Source: DAOUET01 sp034430155
GTDB taxonomy: Bacteria; Chloroflexota; Anaerolineae; Anaerolineales; UBA4823
Reading direction: 5' to 3'
DNA: 24,102 nucleotides
Assembly (NCBI GenBank): GCA_034430155.1
Contig: DAOUET010000094.1
Location: forward strand, 1-24,102
Every line of letters starts with the position of its first letter. The stretch's first letter is position 1. Both the position numbers and the translations under genes were made by a program. The notes below the pieces were generated by a model. The model saw only the letters and a list, made by a program, of their open reading frames with translations, had not been told where the DNA came from and did not search any database. This document shows, piece by piece, positions 9,047 through 18,033 of the stretch.

Positions 9047-12000
9047 TCAGCGTAGTAGGCCTGCAGATTTAACGATCAGCGGTATATAAACATAAGAGGT
9101 CGTTCCAATAAACAGACTGGTTGAGAATTCTGAGGTAGTTCCATTGGCATCCGTCGCCGTCGCCGTCAGGTAGCGGTATCCTGGACCTACGGTCAGGCTG
9201 AAAGCGCCATCTCCTGCCGCCGCTATTGTGTCCAGGTAGGTATACCCGGCTGGCTGGGGATCCAGGTTGGCGAAAACCTCCACCTGGCATCCAGCGCAGG
9301 CAGTGCCTGACACCGTCTCACCATCCCACCCAGTCAAAAGGGGCGCGGGTGCCAACTCCTTTGGTACCTCAAAGAAATCGATTTGTTCGTCCGTATTGGC
9401 GTAAATGCTGTTCTGGGTGATGGTATTGCCCACCGATTCTGGGTACCCAATGGCGATGCCGACCTGGTTATAGGCGATGGTATTGCCCGCTCCGATTATG
9501 TTATTCGGAGCAATGTACAGGATGATACCAAATACATCATTGGGTAGGGGTGACAGGCCATCGGTAGCTACGCCGATGTCGTTATCCCTGACTTGGTTGT
9601 CTGTCGCCTCCCGAATCAGAATACCGCGCAGGCTGTTGCCGCTGATGACATTGTCCCGGATAACTGTGCCAGTGACCAGGTACGCCACGCCTACGCCCCC
9701 ACCATTAGGGATGGCGGATGTGCCCGCCCCATTGGTACCGATCAGATTGCCAATGACCTGATTGTCGATGGCTTCTGGCTCAGAAGATGTCGAGATAAGC
9801 ACGCCGAAGTAAAGCGGATCCGTCGCCTGTCCGCTGATGAGGTTGCCCAATCCCCCGCCTTCGCCACCCACCGTATTCCCGGATGCACCTTCGGTGATCC
9901 ATACGCCGTTCTCGCTGTTCGGCAGGGCTGTCCCCCCATCCGCTGTGGTGCCAATGCGATTTCCAGAGATCTGATTGTCCCCGGTAAGAGGATGTCTCAC
10001 GACGATACCGTCGCGTTGATTCCCGCCGATCAGGTTGCCCTCTCCCAGGAGATTACTGCCCCCGATCAGATTGCCTGTGGCGGAGAAGGACAGGTCTACG
10101 CCAGCCGCGTTCGGCAGCGCTGACGTACCCGCTAGGTCGGTGCCGATAAAGTTGCCCAGCACCTGGTTACCCTGGCCATCTTCCACCAGGCGATCTGTCC
10201 GGCCCGGTCTGGTCTGTTGCAGAGTGCCGGCGCTGGTACCTTGAATCGCAACGCCAAAAACATCGTTGCCACTGACGAGGTTGCAGGGGCCGTCGCATAA
10301 CCAGGGTGTGCTGGTGTCAGCCCCGCCAATGATAGTCTCTTGCGCAAGGATCACCAACACGCCGTTGTCGTTTGGTAGGGAGTTGGAACCGGTCCGGTTG
10401 GTGCCAATGCGGTTGCCCAGGATACGGTTCCCAACGCTTTCCTCATTCTGGACGTGGATTCCTGTATCACCGTTACCGCTTATCAGGTTGCCCCCGCCAG
10501 GAGCACTGCCCCCGATTGTGTTGTTGCTGGCACCGAAGCCGATAAAAATTCCCCACACCGCATTAGGAATGGCCACCTCTCCAGTCACATCGGTGCCGAT
10601 GGTGTTGCCCAGCACCGAATTCAATGTGCTGTTCGATTCAATGTGAAGGCCTTCCTGGGTATTGCCACTGATCAGGTTGCCTGCACCAGACTCCGTTCCG
10701 CCTATCAGGTTGTTTGAGGCTTTTATAGTGATAATGCCGGAATAGTTGGGCACTGCCTTTATCCCGGTCAGGTCGGTGCCGATCCTGTTACCGGCAACCG
10801 TATTGCCCGGTGCAGCCAGATACTCCAGCCAGATACCCACATACTCGTTTCCACTGATCAGATTACCTGCACCGGCTGCCGTACCGCCAATCTGGTTGTC
10901 TGTGCTCTCTGAGATGAGAACGCCATCGTAGTTCGGCACAGGGGCAATACCAGAGATGTCCGTGCCGATAAGATTTCCCAGTACCTGGTTGCCGGTCGTC
11001 CCTGCCGAGCTGATCCATATGCCGTAGTTGGTATTGCCGCTGATCAGATTCCCCTCGCCCGCTCCAGCCCCACCAACCTGGGTATCAGAAGCACCCAGGC
11101 CGATGACCACGCCCTGGTTGTTGGGCAGGGCGGCATCACCGGAGGGATTGGTGCCCACAAAGTTACCCAACATTTGATTGCCGGTTGTTCCATCGTTCTG
11201 AATAACCAAGCCGAGGTCGACGTTGCCGCTGATCAGGTTGCAGGGTCCATCGCAGACACCTGGACTATGAGCCCCTCCAATCACGTTCTGCGATGCTCCA
11301 AAGCCGATGATAACACCTGCCACCTCGTTGCCATTGGCACTATTCCCGGAGAGGTCAGTCCCGATAAAGTTGCCGATGACCGAATTGTGCGATGTACCAG
11401 CACCCTGCAGTTGAACGCCCGTGTACGTATTGGCGCTGATCAAGTTTCCCTGGCCCAGAGGCCCCGCACCTATAGCGCGATCGCCGCCCACGGTGTTGTA
11501 CGTCGCACCCCATCCAAGTAACACTCCCAAATTAAAACCCTGGATCTGCAGTCCGCGCAGGGTGACCCCCTGTGCGCCATAGATCACCAGGCCCAGGGAG
11601 TCGCTGGCCAATGCGCTCCCATCCAGGATGACGCCCGCCTCGCTGGCGTCAATGGTCAAGTTACTCACCAAAATCAGTGGCAATTCGCTTGCCAGGTTGA
11701 TGGTCACCGGTGTGCTCGGCGGAAAGGTTGACGGATCAAACAGGATGACATCGCCAGCGACTGCGCCCAGCAGGCATTGCCGCAGGGTGTTCAGGCCGCT
11801 GTCACTCGTGCTGCTCACCGTGCAGGTGTCCGCTGGACGGTCTGGGCGCCTAGTCTCGTCTACCGGGGGTTGGAGGAGTGGATGGGGGACAAGGCGCGTT
11901 TTCAGCGAGCGCCAGAGATGCGGCCCCTGGTACTGGTCGCCGTAGACGACGCTACTGGCCAACTCCACCTGATCTGTTGAAAGATAGCGCCGGAAATGCA

Positions 12001-12172
12001 CCCCATCAGCCAGATAATCGTCTGGTGAGGTAGCATCTTCCACCAGCGGTTGATCGGGCCAACTCGCCCTGGTAGGATGCCACGGCAGCGCAAGCATACC
12101 CACTAGTATGAGCAATAGACAGGTGCGCAGAGAACCTCTGTTGTTAAATATCTCGTTCGCTCCTTTCCTCAA
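9047..12172 (-). CDS. Secreted right-handed beta-helix repeat protein, about 1041 aa
   Basis: After a short basic stretch, a hydrophobic segment (TCLLLILVGMLALPW) forms a signal peptide. Ten units with a GNxIGTD-like motif followed by a PN-G turn, an IGG turn and GNLISGN can be counted. Two units I measured were 61 and 62 residues (about 186 nt) long. This is the PbH1/NosD-like beta-helix style. A small sandwich domain follows (CAGCQVEVFA...FSLTVGPGY), and the tail YVYIPLIVKSAGLLR ends it. The longest frame starts with TTG at 12172, overlapping the upstream TIR-AAA-TPR gene by 29 nt. A purine-rich AGGAAAGGAG lies just inside that start, so the true start may be a little downstream at a non-ATG codon. 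The two genes should be translationally coupled. Role inferred: surface adhesin or polysaccharide-binding protein. No catalytic motif seen. Confidence 0.85.
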   Translation of the reverse strand: MRKGANEIFNNRGSLRTCLLLILVGMLALPWHPTRASWPDQPLVEDATSPDDYLADGVHFRRYLSTDQVELASSVVYGDQYQGPHLWRSLKTRLVPHPLLQPPVDETRRPDRPADTCTVSSTSDSGLNTLRQCLLGAVAGDVILFDPSTFPPSTPVTINLASELPLILVSNLTIDASEAGVILDGSALASDSLGLVIYGAQGVTLRGLQIQGFNLGVLLGWGATYNTVGGDRAIGAGPLGQGNLISANTYTGVQLQGAGTSHNSVIGNFIGTDLSGNSANGNEVAGVIIGFGASQNVIGGAHSPGVCDGPCNLISGNVDLGLVIQNDGTTGNQMLGNFVGTNPSGDAALPNNQGVVIGLGASDTQVGGAGAGEGNLISGNTNYGIWISSAGTTGNQVLGNLIGTDISGIAPVPNYDGVLISESTDNQIGGTAAGAGNLISGNEYVGIWLEYLAAPGNTVAGNRIGTDLTGIKAVPNYSGIITIKASNNLIGGTESGAGNLISGNTQEGLHIESNSTLNSVLGNTIGTDVTGEVAIPNAVWGIFIGFGASNNTIGGSAPGGGNLISGNGDTGIHVQNEESVGNRILGNRIGTNRTGSNSLPNDNGVLVILAQETIIGGADTSTPWLCDGPCNLVSGNDVFGVAIQGTSAGTLQQTRPGRTDRLVEDGQGNQVLGNFIGTDLAGTSALPNAAGVDLSFSATGNLIGGSNLLGEGNLIGGNQRDGIVVRHPLTGDNQISGNRIGTTADGGTALPNSENGVWITEGASGNTVGGEGGGLGNLISGQATDPLYFGVLISTSSEPEAIDNQVIGNLIGTNGAGTSAIPNGGGVGVAYLVTGTVIRDNVISGNSLRGILIREATDNQVRDNDIGVATDGLSPLPNDVFGIILYIAPNNIIGAGNTIAYNQVGIAIGYPESVGNTITQNSIYANTDEQIDFFEVPKELAPAPLLTGWDGETVSGTACAGCQVEVFANLDPQPAGYTYLDTIAAAGDGAFSLTVGPGYRYLTATATDANGTTSEFSTSLFIGTTSYVYIPLIVKSAGLLR

Positions 12173-15100
12173 CTGTGGATGTACTCCCGGATGCCAACTG
12201 GGAGTCGAGGATATTTATCTTTTCAATATCCAGCTTCGCCCCTAGTTCCCGGAAGATACCGCCAGCTTGGTCCAGGGCCTCTCTTGCTTCAGCCCGGCGG
12301 TTTGGGTCCGATCCCAATGCGGCTGCCAGGGCCAGGTAGGTACGCGCTAACTCATAGCGAGGACCGTGTTGCCTCAGGGTTTCCAGACTCTCCTTAAGCA
12401 GATCCACCCCCTCGGCCAACCGGCCCTGTTCGTGGCATACCTGCCCCATAATCCGCTGTGCGCTGCCTAGATCTGTCCAGGACACCGGCTCGGTGGCTGC
12501 TTCCATGGACCGTTTTGCCGCTTCAGCTGCCTCGAGCAATCGTCCTTCTACCAGGAAAGACTGGGCGATATCCCGCTCCGCTTGAGAAAGCAGGTCCTTG
12601 ATCCCGTGCTTCAGCAGTTGACCCAGGCCAACCTCCAGGTGCTCGATCCGTGCTCGACGGGGCTCGCCCCGTTCCAATAGGATTTCCCCCAGATTGAGGT
12701 GGGCTAGAGCGATGTCGAAATCGGATTCCAAGACTTGAGATTCTTCAAGGGCGGTTTCAGCATACCCGTAGGCTGCATCCAGGTCGCCCAGGTGCCGGAG
12801 CACATCGGCAAGGTTGCCAAGTGTCATCGCATGTACATACACATCGCCAGTGTCAATCAGGAGCTCTAGAGCGCGTTCGTAATCGCGAACTGCGTCACCC
12901 CACCTGTCCATATCCACCAGGATCACACCACGATTGGTATATCCTTTGGAGAGGTTAATCAAATCGCCTGCTGCATCAGACAGCTCTATGGATTGGTCGC
13001 AATGGGTGAGGGCCACGTCAAGATCCCCTCGCGCTCGATGCAAGACTGCCAGCAGATTGTGAGCCTGGGCGCTTTTCATGATGAGGGCTTTTGTAGCCCA
13101 GTCAAAGGCGTCTTCCAGGCGACCTTGTTTGTAGCTAATTAGTCCATGCTGCAAGTAGAGCCGGGAAAGAATGGCTGGATCTCCATCGTCTCCAATGGCT
13201 GCCAGCCCCCGATCCAACCACTGAAGCGCCTTATCATGCTGCGGCTGACGCTCGTAGACGACCGCGATTCTCCAACACAGATCGGCGGTCTGGGTTGGAT
13301 CTTTTTCTACCATCTGAAGGGCGTTCTGGTAGTAAGTAAGCGCCTGTTCGTGCGGTCCCAGGTTGCCATACACACCCCCCAATCCCTTCAAGCAGGCTAG
13401 TTTTTGTTCCTCGGAAACGTCATTACGCAGCTTGGTCTCGATGATCTCATTGGCAGTCTCGAGGTAGCGGCGGGCAGCGTGTGCTTCAGAATTGGACCAG
13501 GCTCTCAAACCTGCCTGTAGCTGGTACTTGAGTGCTGGCTCCCAGAGCTCGGCGATGTAGAAATGATGGGCCAGTTGTTGGATCTCGGAGGGAGACGGTG
13601 CCTCACCAACGGTTCTTTCAAGCGCGTTGCCAACCTTCTCGTGGAGTTCGAGGCATTCGAGGAAATTGAGATCCCGGTAAACGGTTTCGCGGAGCAATCC
13701 ATAGGCAAACTCGCATGTGTGTCTCTCGGCCCGGACCAACCCGCGGGTTACCAATTCGTCCACGGTCTCCCGGAACTGGCCTCGATCCAGTCCGCTGATC
13801 TGCTGGACCATGAATGGATCGAATTCACGACCTACTACGGCGGCCCCATCCAAAAATGCTCGAGCCCGGCTATCCAATCCCTCGAGCCGCGGTTCCATCA
13901 GGTCGCTGACCCCGTCCGGAAGTGGTAATTCCGAGTAGTCCTGAGTAAAGTCGTCGTACACTGTAGCCCACCCACCTCGCTTGCCTTTGAAGAGCGTACC
14001 TTTGGCAAATAACGCTTGTATCATCTCTAGAAGAAAGAAGGGATTGCCCTCTGTGTGCTCGTACAGTCGCCGGCTGAGGCGGGGCAAGTTGTCCATGCCT
14101 GACATGATACGCAAGAGCTCGTGCGTTTCCTCTTCGCTCAATGGACCGAGCGAAATCTCTGTGAGCAGACCGCTTCTGTACAGATCCTTGCGAAATTCAC
14201 GAATGTGCTTCTCTGGTTTCTCACGCTCTGTACGCAAAGAAGCGATGACAAATAGGGACTCGTAGTGATGCTGCATCAGCAGGTAGCGGATGCAATCCAG
14301 ACTCGCCGGATCGGTCCATTGCAGGTCGTCCAGATAAAGAATGATGGGTGCCTGGCGAGCCATCGCGACCAGAAAAGTTGCCCAGGCCCGTCGTCGCCAG
14401 ACGCGAGCCTGTTCAGGCTCGAGCTCTCGGGGGGCGGGCAGGCCAGGGCGGAGTCGAGTGAGTTCGGGCAAGAAATGCGCCACCTCAGCCAGGTCTTCGG
14501 GAGGTAGGTCTGGGATCATGCCCTGCTCGACAACCGGTCGGAGTGCTTGCTCTAACGCAGAATACGGGAGAGAGAGGTCACCTGCGGTCATTCTGGAAGC
14601 GAGCCATCGAGCCCCAGCACCGGCTTGCAGAGTAACAAAGTCCTGCACCAGCCGTGTCTTGCCCGTTCCAGCCTCGCCGACGACGAGGACCGCCTGCGCC
14701 AGACCGGCATGCGCTTTGACCCAGACTTCCTGCAGTTGCTTTATTTCCGATTCTCGCCCTATAAGAGAAACATCCGTGGTCGTCCAAATTGGAAGGACCA
14801 CCTTGGAGATTCGAGGGTGTTCGATCTCCGCTTTTTGCAATAGCAATCGATTGGCGTTTTCTACCAAACGGGAGATATGGTCTTCCAAGGGCGGAGTCAG
14901 AGCGTCGAACCAATGCACCGTTGACAGAAAGTAGTTCATGGCCCCTGAGGGAGGTATATCTTCAATGCGGAAGGGGATTACGGTTCCCCCCTGTCCGACT
15001 ACGCTGCAGACTTCGCGTACCACCTGGGGCGAGCTGTTGGAGTGTGAGGACAGAACGAGCACCATCAGTTTGCTCGCACGGATGGCCTTGTCAATGGCCG

Positions 15101-15242
15101 CTGCCCACGACGTACCTGGCGTTACATCCCTGGGCGCCATCCAGCACCAGATGCTGTTACCTTCAAGTCCCTCGCAAACAGCTTCGGCAATGGCTGTGTC
15201 CTTGGTGGAGTAGCTGATGAAAACCGGGCGCGTTACAGTCAT
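12144..15242 (-). CDS. TIR-AAA (STAND-like) ATPase with TPR repeats, 1032 aa
   Basis: The N-terminal TIR domain (about 1-135) has the family motifs VFISYSTKD, CWMAPRDVTPG, S.QVVREV (Glu77 is the likely catalytic position) and HWFDA. An AAA_16/MalT-like NTPase follows, with Walker A GEAGTGKT (189-196) and Walker B ILYLDDLQW (about 301-309). The C-terminal half is helical with TPR units (for example GNLGPHEQALTYYQNAL and GDLDAAYGYAETAL). No signal peptide or TM is seen, so it is cytosolic. AGGAGG lies three bases before the ATG, a short spacing. Families of this layout act as switches: TPRs sense, the ATPase oligomerises, and TIR hydrolyses NAD or signals. Whether this TIR is enzymatic cannot be told from sequence alone. 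It leads an operon with two secreted beta-helix proteins, an unusual partnership. Confidence 0.9.
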   Translation of the reverse strand: MTVTRPVFISYSTKDTAIAEAVCEGLEGNSIWCWMAPRDVTPGTSWAAAIDKAIRASKLMVLVLSSHSNSSPQVVREVCSVVGQGGTVIPFRIEDIPPSGAMNYFLSTVHWFDALTPPLEDHISRLVENANRLLLQKAEIEHPRISKVVLPIWTTTDVSLIGRESEIKQLQEVWVKAHAGLAQAVLVVGEAGTGKTRLVQDFVTLQAGAGARWLASRMTAGDLSLPYSALEQALRPVVEQGMIPDLPPEDLAEVAHFLPELTRLRPGLPAPRELEPEQARVWRRRAWATFLVAMARQAPIILYLDDLQWTDPASLDCIRYLLMQHHYESLFVIASLRTEREKPEKHIREFRKDLYRSGLLTEISLGPLSEEETHELLRIMSGMDNLPRLSRRLYEHTEGNPFFLLEMIQALFAKGTLFKGKRGGWATVYDDFTQDYSELPLPDGVSDLMEPRLEGLDSRARAFLDGAAVVGREFDPFMVQQISGLDRGQFRETVDELVTRGLVRAERHTCEFAYGLLRETVYRDLNFLECLELHEKVGNALERTVGEAPSPSEIQQLAHHFYIAELWEPALKYQLQAGLRAWSNSEAHAARRYLETANEIIETKLRNDVSEEQKLACLKGLGGVYGNLGPHEQALTYYQNALQMVEKDPTQTADLCWRIAVVYERQPQHDKALQWLDRGLAAIGDDGDPAILSRLYLQHGLISYKQGRLEDAFDWATKALIMKSAQAHNLLAVLHRARGDLDVALTHCDQSIELSDAAGDLINLSKGYTNRGVILVDMDRWGDAVRDYERALELLIDTGDVYVHAMTLGNLADVLRHLGDLDAAYGYAETALEESQVLESDFDIALAHLNLGEILLERGEPRRARIEHLEVGLGQLLKHGIKDLLSQAERDIAQSFLVEGRLLEAAEAAKRSMEAATEPVSWTDLGSAQRIMGQVCHEQGRLAEGVDLLKESLETLRQHGPRYELARTYLALAAALGSDPNRRAEAREALDQAGGIFRELGAKLDIEKINILDSQLASGSTSTVEERSERDI

Positions 15243-15392
15243 TCCCCTCCTGTCTTATGAACAAAAAACCGCCAACTTACCGTCAGCGGATTTCGTAGAT
15301 GATTACGAATCTATCCAGGCCTCCTTATTTGTCCTGAACAATCGCCTGCAACGCTAGCTCGCGACGAATAGATTTTAGGAATTTACGATATG

Positions 15393-15421
15393 AGTATACA
15401 CATTTTTTCCCGAAAAATCAA
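15393..15421 (-). promoter_or_regulatory. Predicted sigma-70-type promoter of the TIR/beta-helix operon
   Basis: On the - strand TTGATT (15421-15416) and TATACT (15398-15393) are separated by exactly 17 bases. The -35 matches the consensus at four of six positions and the -10 at five of six. The expected start is near 15386, leaving about 145 nt of leader before the ATG at 15242. No riboswitch-like fold was recognised in that leader. Confidence 0.6.
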
Positions 15422-15487
15422 TGTTTTCACATAATCCACAATGTCCCCTGGCCCCGGGCACCGAATACCGTAAAACTACCTTGCGCG

Positions 15488-15733
15488 GTGCGTGGGGATA
15501 TTACCGCTGAGAAAGTAGAAATCCGCAGCACTGGTAGGGTTTGGGGTAATGTAGTTACAGCTGCTTTTGCCACCGAAGAAGGAGCATTCCTGCGAGGCCA
15601 GATTCGCATGGAAGAGCGGGTGGATATCGGTGTGGTCATCCCTGCTGAGGAAGGGGATTCTGCTCTTCAATCGGATGAGGCTCCTGCTGACGATCGAGAA
15701 GACCAAACCGAAGATGAGCCCCCCGCCTCATGA
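15488..15733 (+). pseudogene. Bactofilin C-terminal fragment, 5'-truncated
   Basis: From a GTG at 15488 the frame encodes about 81 residues. The first 45 or so have the bactofilin (polymer-forming beta-helical cytoskeletal protein) pattern: RGDITAEKVEIRSTGRVWGN, then EEGAFLRGQIRMEE. An acidic, probably disordered tail follows. A bactofilin domain usually spans about 100-120 residues, so roughly the first half is missing. The frame stays open upstream of 15488 but the translation there shows no bactofilin pattern. No good ribosome binding site was found. It may be a decay remnant or a short variant. A strong terminator 32 nt after the stop suggests the original gene ended here. Confidence 0.6.
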
Positions 15734-15764
15734 ATCCTACCTAAATTAACTGGTTTGATGCACC

Positions 15765-15795
15765 AAGAAGCCGCCCGTAAAGGCGGCTTCTTTTT
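15765..15795 (+). terminator. Intrinsic terminator
   Basis: A perfect 11-bp stem (AAGAAGCCGCC, 15765-15775, with its complement at 15782-15792) encloses a six-base loop and runs into TTTTT. It lies just after the bactofilin remnant and reads in the + direction. On the - strand there is no U-tract after the stem. Confidence 0.92.
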
Positions 15796-15876
15796 CGGGA
15801 GGTATCAAATGGTTATTCTGTATGAGCTGCTTGTGGTGACTGGCTGCAGTTGGAGAGCTTTCCTACGATACGTCCG

Positions 15877-16680
15877 TTATGGGAGTCTAAAGGCCATGCT
15901 CACCTGGTCTGGCAGAAGCAGATCGCTTTGGCCTTCTAGGCTATGGCCATCGCCATGATCTCTCTCAACTGGATTGATCTTTTCCTTCCCAGATTGGCTT
16001 TTATCACCATAATCCTTCCACCCACTATCGTTTGGACTGATAGCTTCATCGCTGCCTGAGGTGGTCTCAGTCGGGCTGATATCTTCGCCCCCACTCCCAC
16101 CATCATGTCCATCACCCTCATCGCTGTCGCTTGGTTTGACCTCTGTTCCGGAATCCTCCTGCTCCCCAGTAGTTCCAGGAGTGAGATCTTCCTCTTGATG
16201 ATCATAGTTTCCTTCTTCTGTCGGGCTGACCTGGCCACCGCCTTGCTCGCCCTGGTCATCATCGCCCCTATTGGGGGAAATTTCCTCCAAACTTATCTCA
16301 GTAGCAGTAAGAACGCCGTCATAAAGTACCAGGGCGTGAATGGAAACTTAATCACCCACTGCAATATTTTCCTCAATTTCGGTTTCACCAGTGATCTGCA
16401 GTACCTGCCCATTGATGGTCCAGGTATTCGGGCCAATCTCTTCAACCTGGCCACTGAACTCGATCTCAGAGACTTCAGGTTTGGAGGTAAGGATTGCCTG
16501 GGGCACAGAGGTCTCGATAAGAGCAGGTTGTAGCAAGCGGAAGATGGCCAATGCCCGAGGGGAGCCAGTTTCTACCACTTGCACAAGCACGATTACCTGG
16601 TCGCCCACCTGGGCGGCAGGGTCGATTTGCGATGTATCCAGAGTTTGAAGTTCTACCCCTGAAATCACCCAAGCTGGCAC
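15877..16680 (-). pseudogene. DUF5666-like protein remnant with an in-frame stop
   Basis: The upstream part, from a GTG at 16680, encodes one and a half DUF5666-like beta modules (VPAWVISGVELQT; FSGQVEEIGPNTWTING; ENIAVGD). A TAA at 16348-16350 then stops it. The same frame continues without another stop into VSIHALVLYDGVLTATEI, the expected end of the module, and then into a very acidic Ser/Gly/Glu-rich tail to 15877. One CAA-to-TAA change would explain the break. The N-terminal part is also missing: just upstream this frame runs into the stop codon of the exported-protein gene at 16729-16731. A GTG start at 16680 with a weak AAGGA is possible, so a short 110-residue product cannot be excluded. 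Such domains are usually extracytoplasmic, with no known activity. Confidence 0.7.
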
Positions 16681-16728
16681 TGCTTGGATGATTCCTTCCC
16701 TACCTTGGTTGCCTGCTTGCCAGGTAAG

Positions 16729-18033
16729 TTATGGCGTCATAGCGGTCCACGTGCCAGAGCGGGTAACCTTGCAGAAGTCTATCTCGAGAACTGCATCGTA
16801 GGTGCCGGAAGCCGTCGTGGTCCCGCTGAAGGTTCCCGTTATCTTATTGCCTCCATTTGTCTTGCTGAAAGCCAAGTTGTTGATCGTAATGTCATATAAG
16901 TAGTAGGTCACGTAAGACACACCGCCGCAAGCCCCGTTCCACCCCACTTGCAAGGTGAAAATCGGGATGAACGTGCCATTTGAAGAGACGGTAAAGGAGA
17001 CCGCCCGGCCTTGGTCATTCGTCCCGCTCCACTCGCCATCCTTTGGCACGATACTGGGAGTGGTCGCAGTCGGTGAAGGTGTGGCTGTAGGTGAAGGTGT
17101 GACTGTAGGTGTCGCCGGACCGGGAGTGGTTGTATTAGTGGGGGTTGGCGTCGGTCCCAATGGATAGTTCCCCAACACAGCCGGCAGGTAATTATTTCCA
17201 GGGGGAGCTGTGGTGCTGGTCGGTGTTGGCGTGACCGCAGTCGCAGTAGGTGTGCCTGTCGAGGTTGGCGTAGGAGTGGAGGTATTTACTGGGTTGTTAA
17301 CCGTTAATGTCAGGTCGTCGAGGGTAAATCCTTCATAGGTAACGGAATCATTGCTGATAAATACAAAACCAATCCACACTTGATTTTCACCCAATCTGCT
17401 GCTCAAATCAAGGTTGTTTTCGTAGTAACCATTGCCTGCATCTCCACCAGTTGCGTTACCGCAATAGCGAGTCCCATTCGAGAAGCTGTTCCCATCGATC
17501 GAACTGCCTGCGAATAAGTAATCATACGAACAAGTTTCTGAAGGTTCTGATTGTCCCCACACGTGGAAGGTCAGGCTGGCGCTCGTAGCATCCGTCAGGT
17601 CAAATGGCCCATATACCGCCCATGAATTGGCGTTATTAGGGTAGTCACCGGAGCAGATCAGCGAGCTTCCTTGCGCGCCTCCCCCCACCGACCATCCGCC
17701 ATAAGAGCCGGTACGTGGGTGGCAATCGCGTTTTCCAAACAGGTATTCACCGCCGTCGCTACTGCTTTGGTCAGCGATATTCCAGCCAGCAGCGGGCCAG
17801 GAACTTTCGAAACCTTCGCTCATATCTGTAGCGGCCGCAACAGACGTGACACTTGCAGGCCAGGGTGAATCGGCGGTTATCGGGGATCTTTGTTCTGTCG
17901 TGCCAAATATTCTGACAGGCTGATTTGAAATCACCTTCGGGATTCTCTCTTGAGCATAGGCAAGATAAGCGCCCCCGGTGATAACAACCAGTAAAGCGAG
18001 GAATATGATGGCTTTATAGTATTTGCTTTGCAT
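16729..18033 (-). CDS. Exported protein with TP-rich linkers, 434 aa, function unknown
   Basis: The ATG at 18033 is preceded by AAAGGAAG about ten bases upstream. A signal peptide or anchor (YKAIIFLALLVVITGGAYLAYA) starts it. Residues about 70-250 form a Cys-containing jelly-roll-like domain (FESSWPAAGWNIAD... to YEGFTLDDLTLTV), similar in style to MAM or carbohydrate-binding sandwiches. Two Thr/Pro-rich linkers of the TPTPTSTGTPT kind surround a NYLPAVLGNYPLG motif. A C-terminal domain of about 100 residues (DGEWSGTNDQGRAVSFTV... to SGTWTAMTP) looks like a lipocalin-like or other beta-barrel fold, not identified. It is probably anchored to or released from the cell surface. It stands alone, with the DUF5666 remnant behind it in the same direction. 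Confidence 0.85.
   Translation of the reverse strand: MQSKYYKAIIFLALLVVITGGAYLAYAQERIPKVISNQPVRIFGTTEQRSPITADSPWPASVTSVAAATDMSEGFESSWPAAGWNIADQSSSDGGEYLFGKRDCHPRTGSYGGWSVGGGAQGSSLICSGDYPNNANSWAVYGPFDLTDATSASLTFHVWGQSEPSETCSYDYLFAGSSIDGNSFSNGTRYCGNATGGDAGNGYYENNLDLSSRLGENQVWIGFVFISNDSVTYEGFTLDDLTLTVNNPVNTSTPTPTSTGTPTATAVTPTPTSTTAPPGNNYLPAVLGNYPLGPTPTPTNTTTPGPATPTVTPSPTATPSPTATTPSIVPKDGEWSGTNDQGRAVSFTVSSNGTFIPIFTLQVGWNGACGGVSYVTYYLYDITINNLAFSKTNGGNKITGTFSGTTTASGTYDAVLEIDFCKVTRSGTWTAMTP

Noticed and set aside
9047..11560. CRISPR array, suggested by regularly spaced similar blocks
   Set aside because: The blocks are imperfect, about 186 nt apart, and lie in an open reading frame that encodes beta-helix repeats.
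4533..11980. Many long + strand frames opposite the two beta-helix genes
   Set aside because: They mirror the repeat structure of the - strand genes, have no family motifs, and the - strand frames are continuous with signal peptides and domains.
15936..16262. A 108-codon - strand frame inside the DUF5666 remnant
   Set aside because: It is the neighbouring frame of the acidic tail, which continues the DUF5666 frame after its stop codon; its translation is low-complexity and basic.
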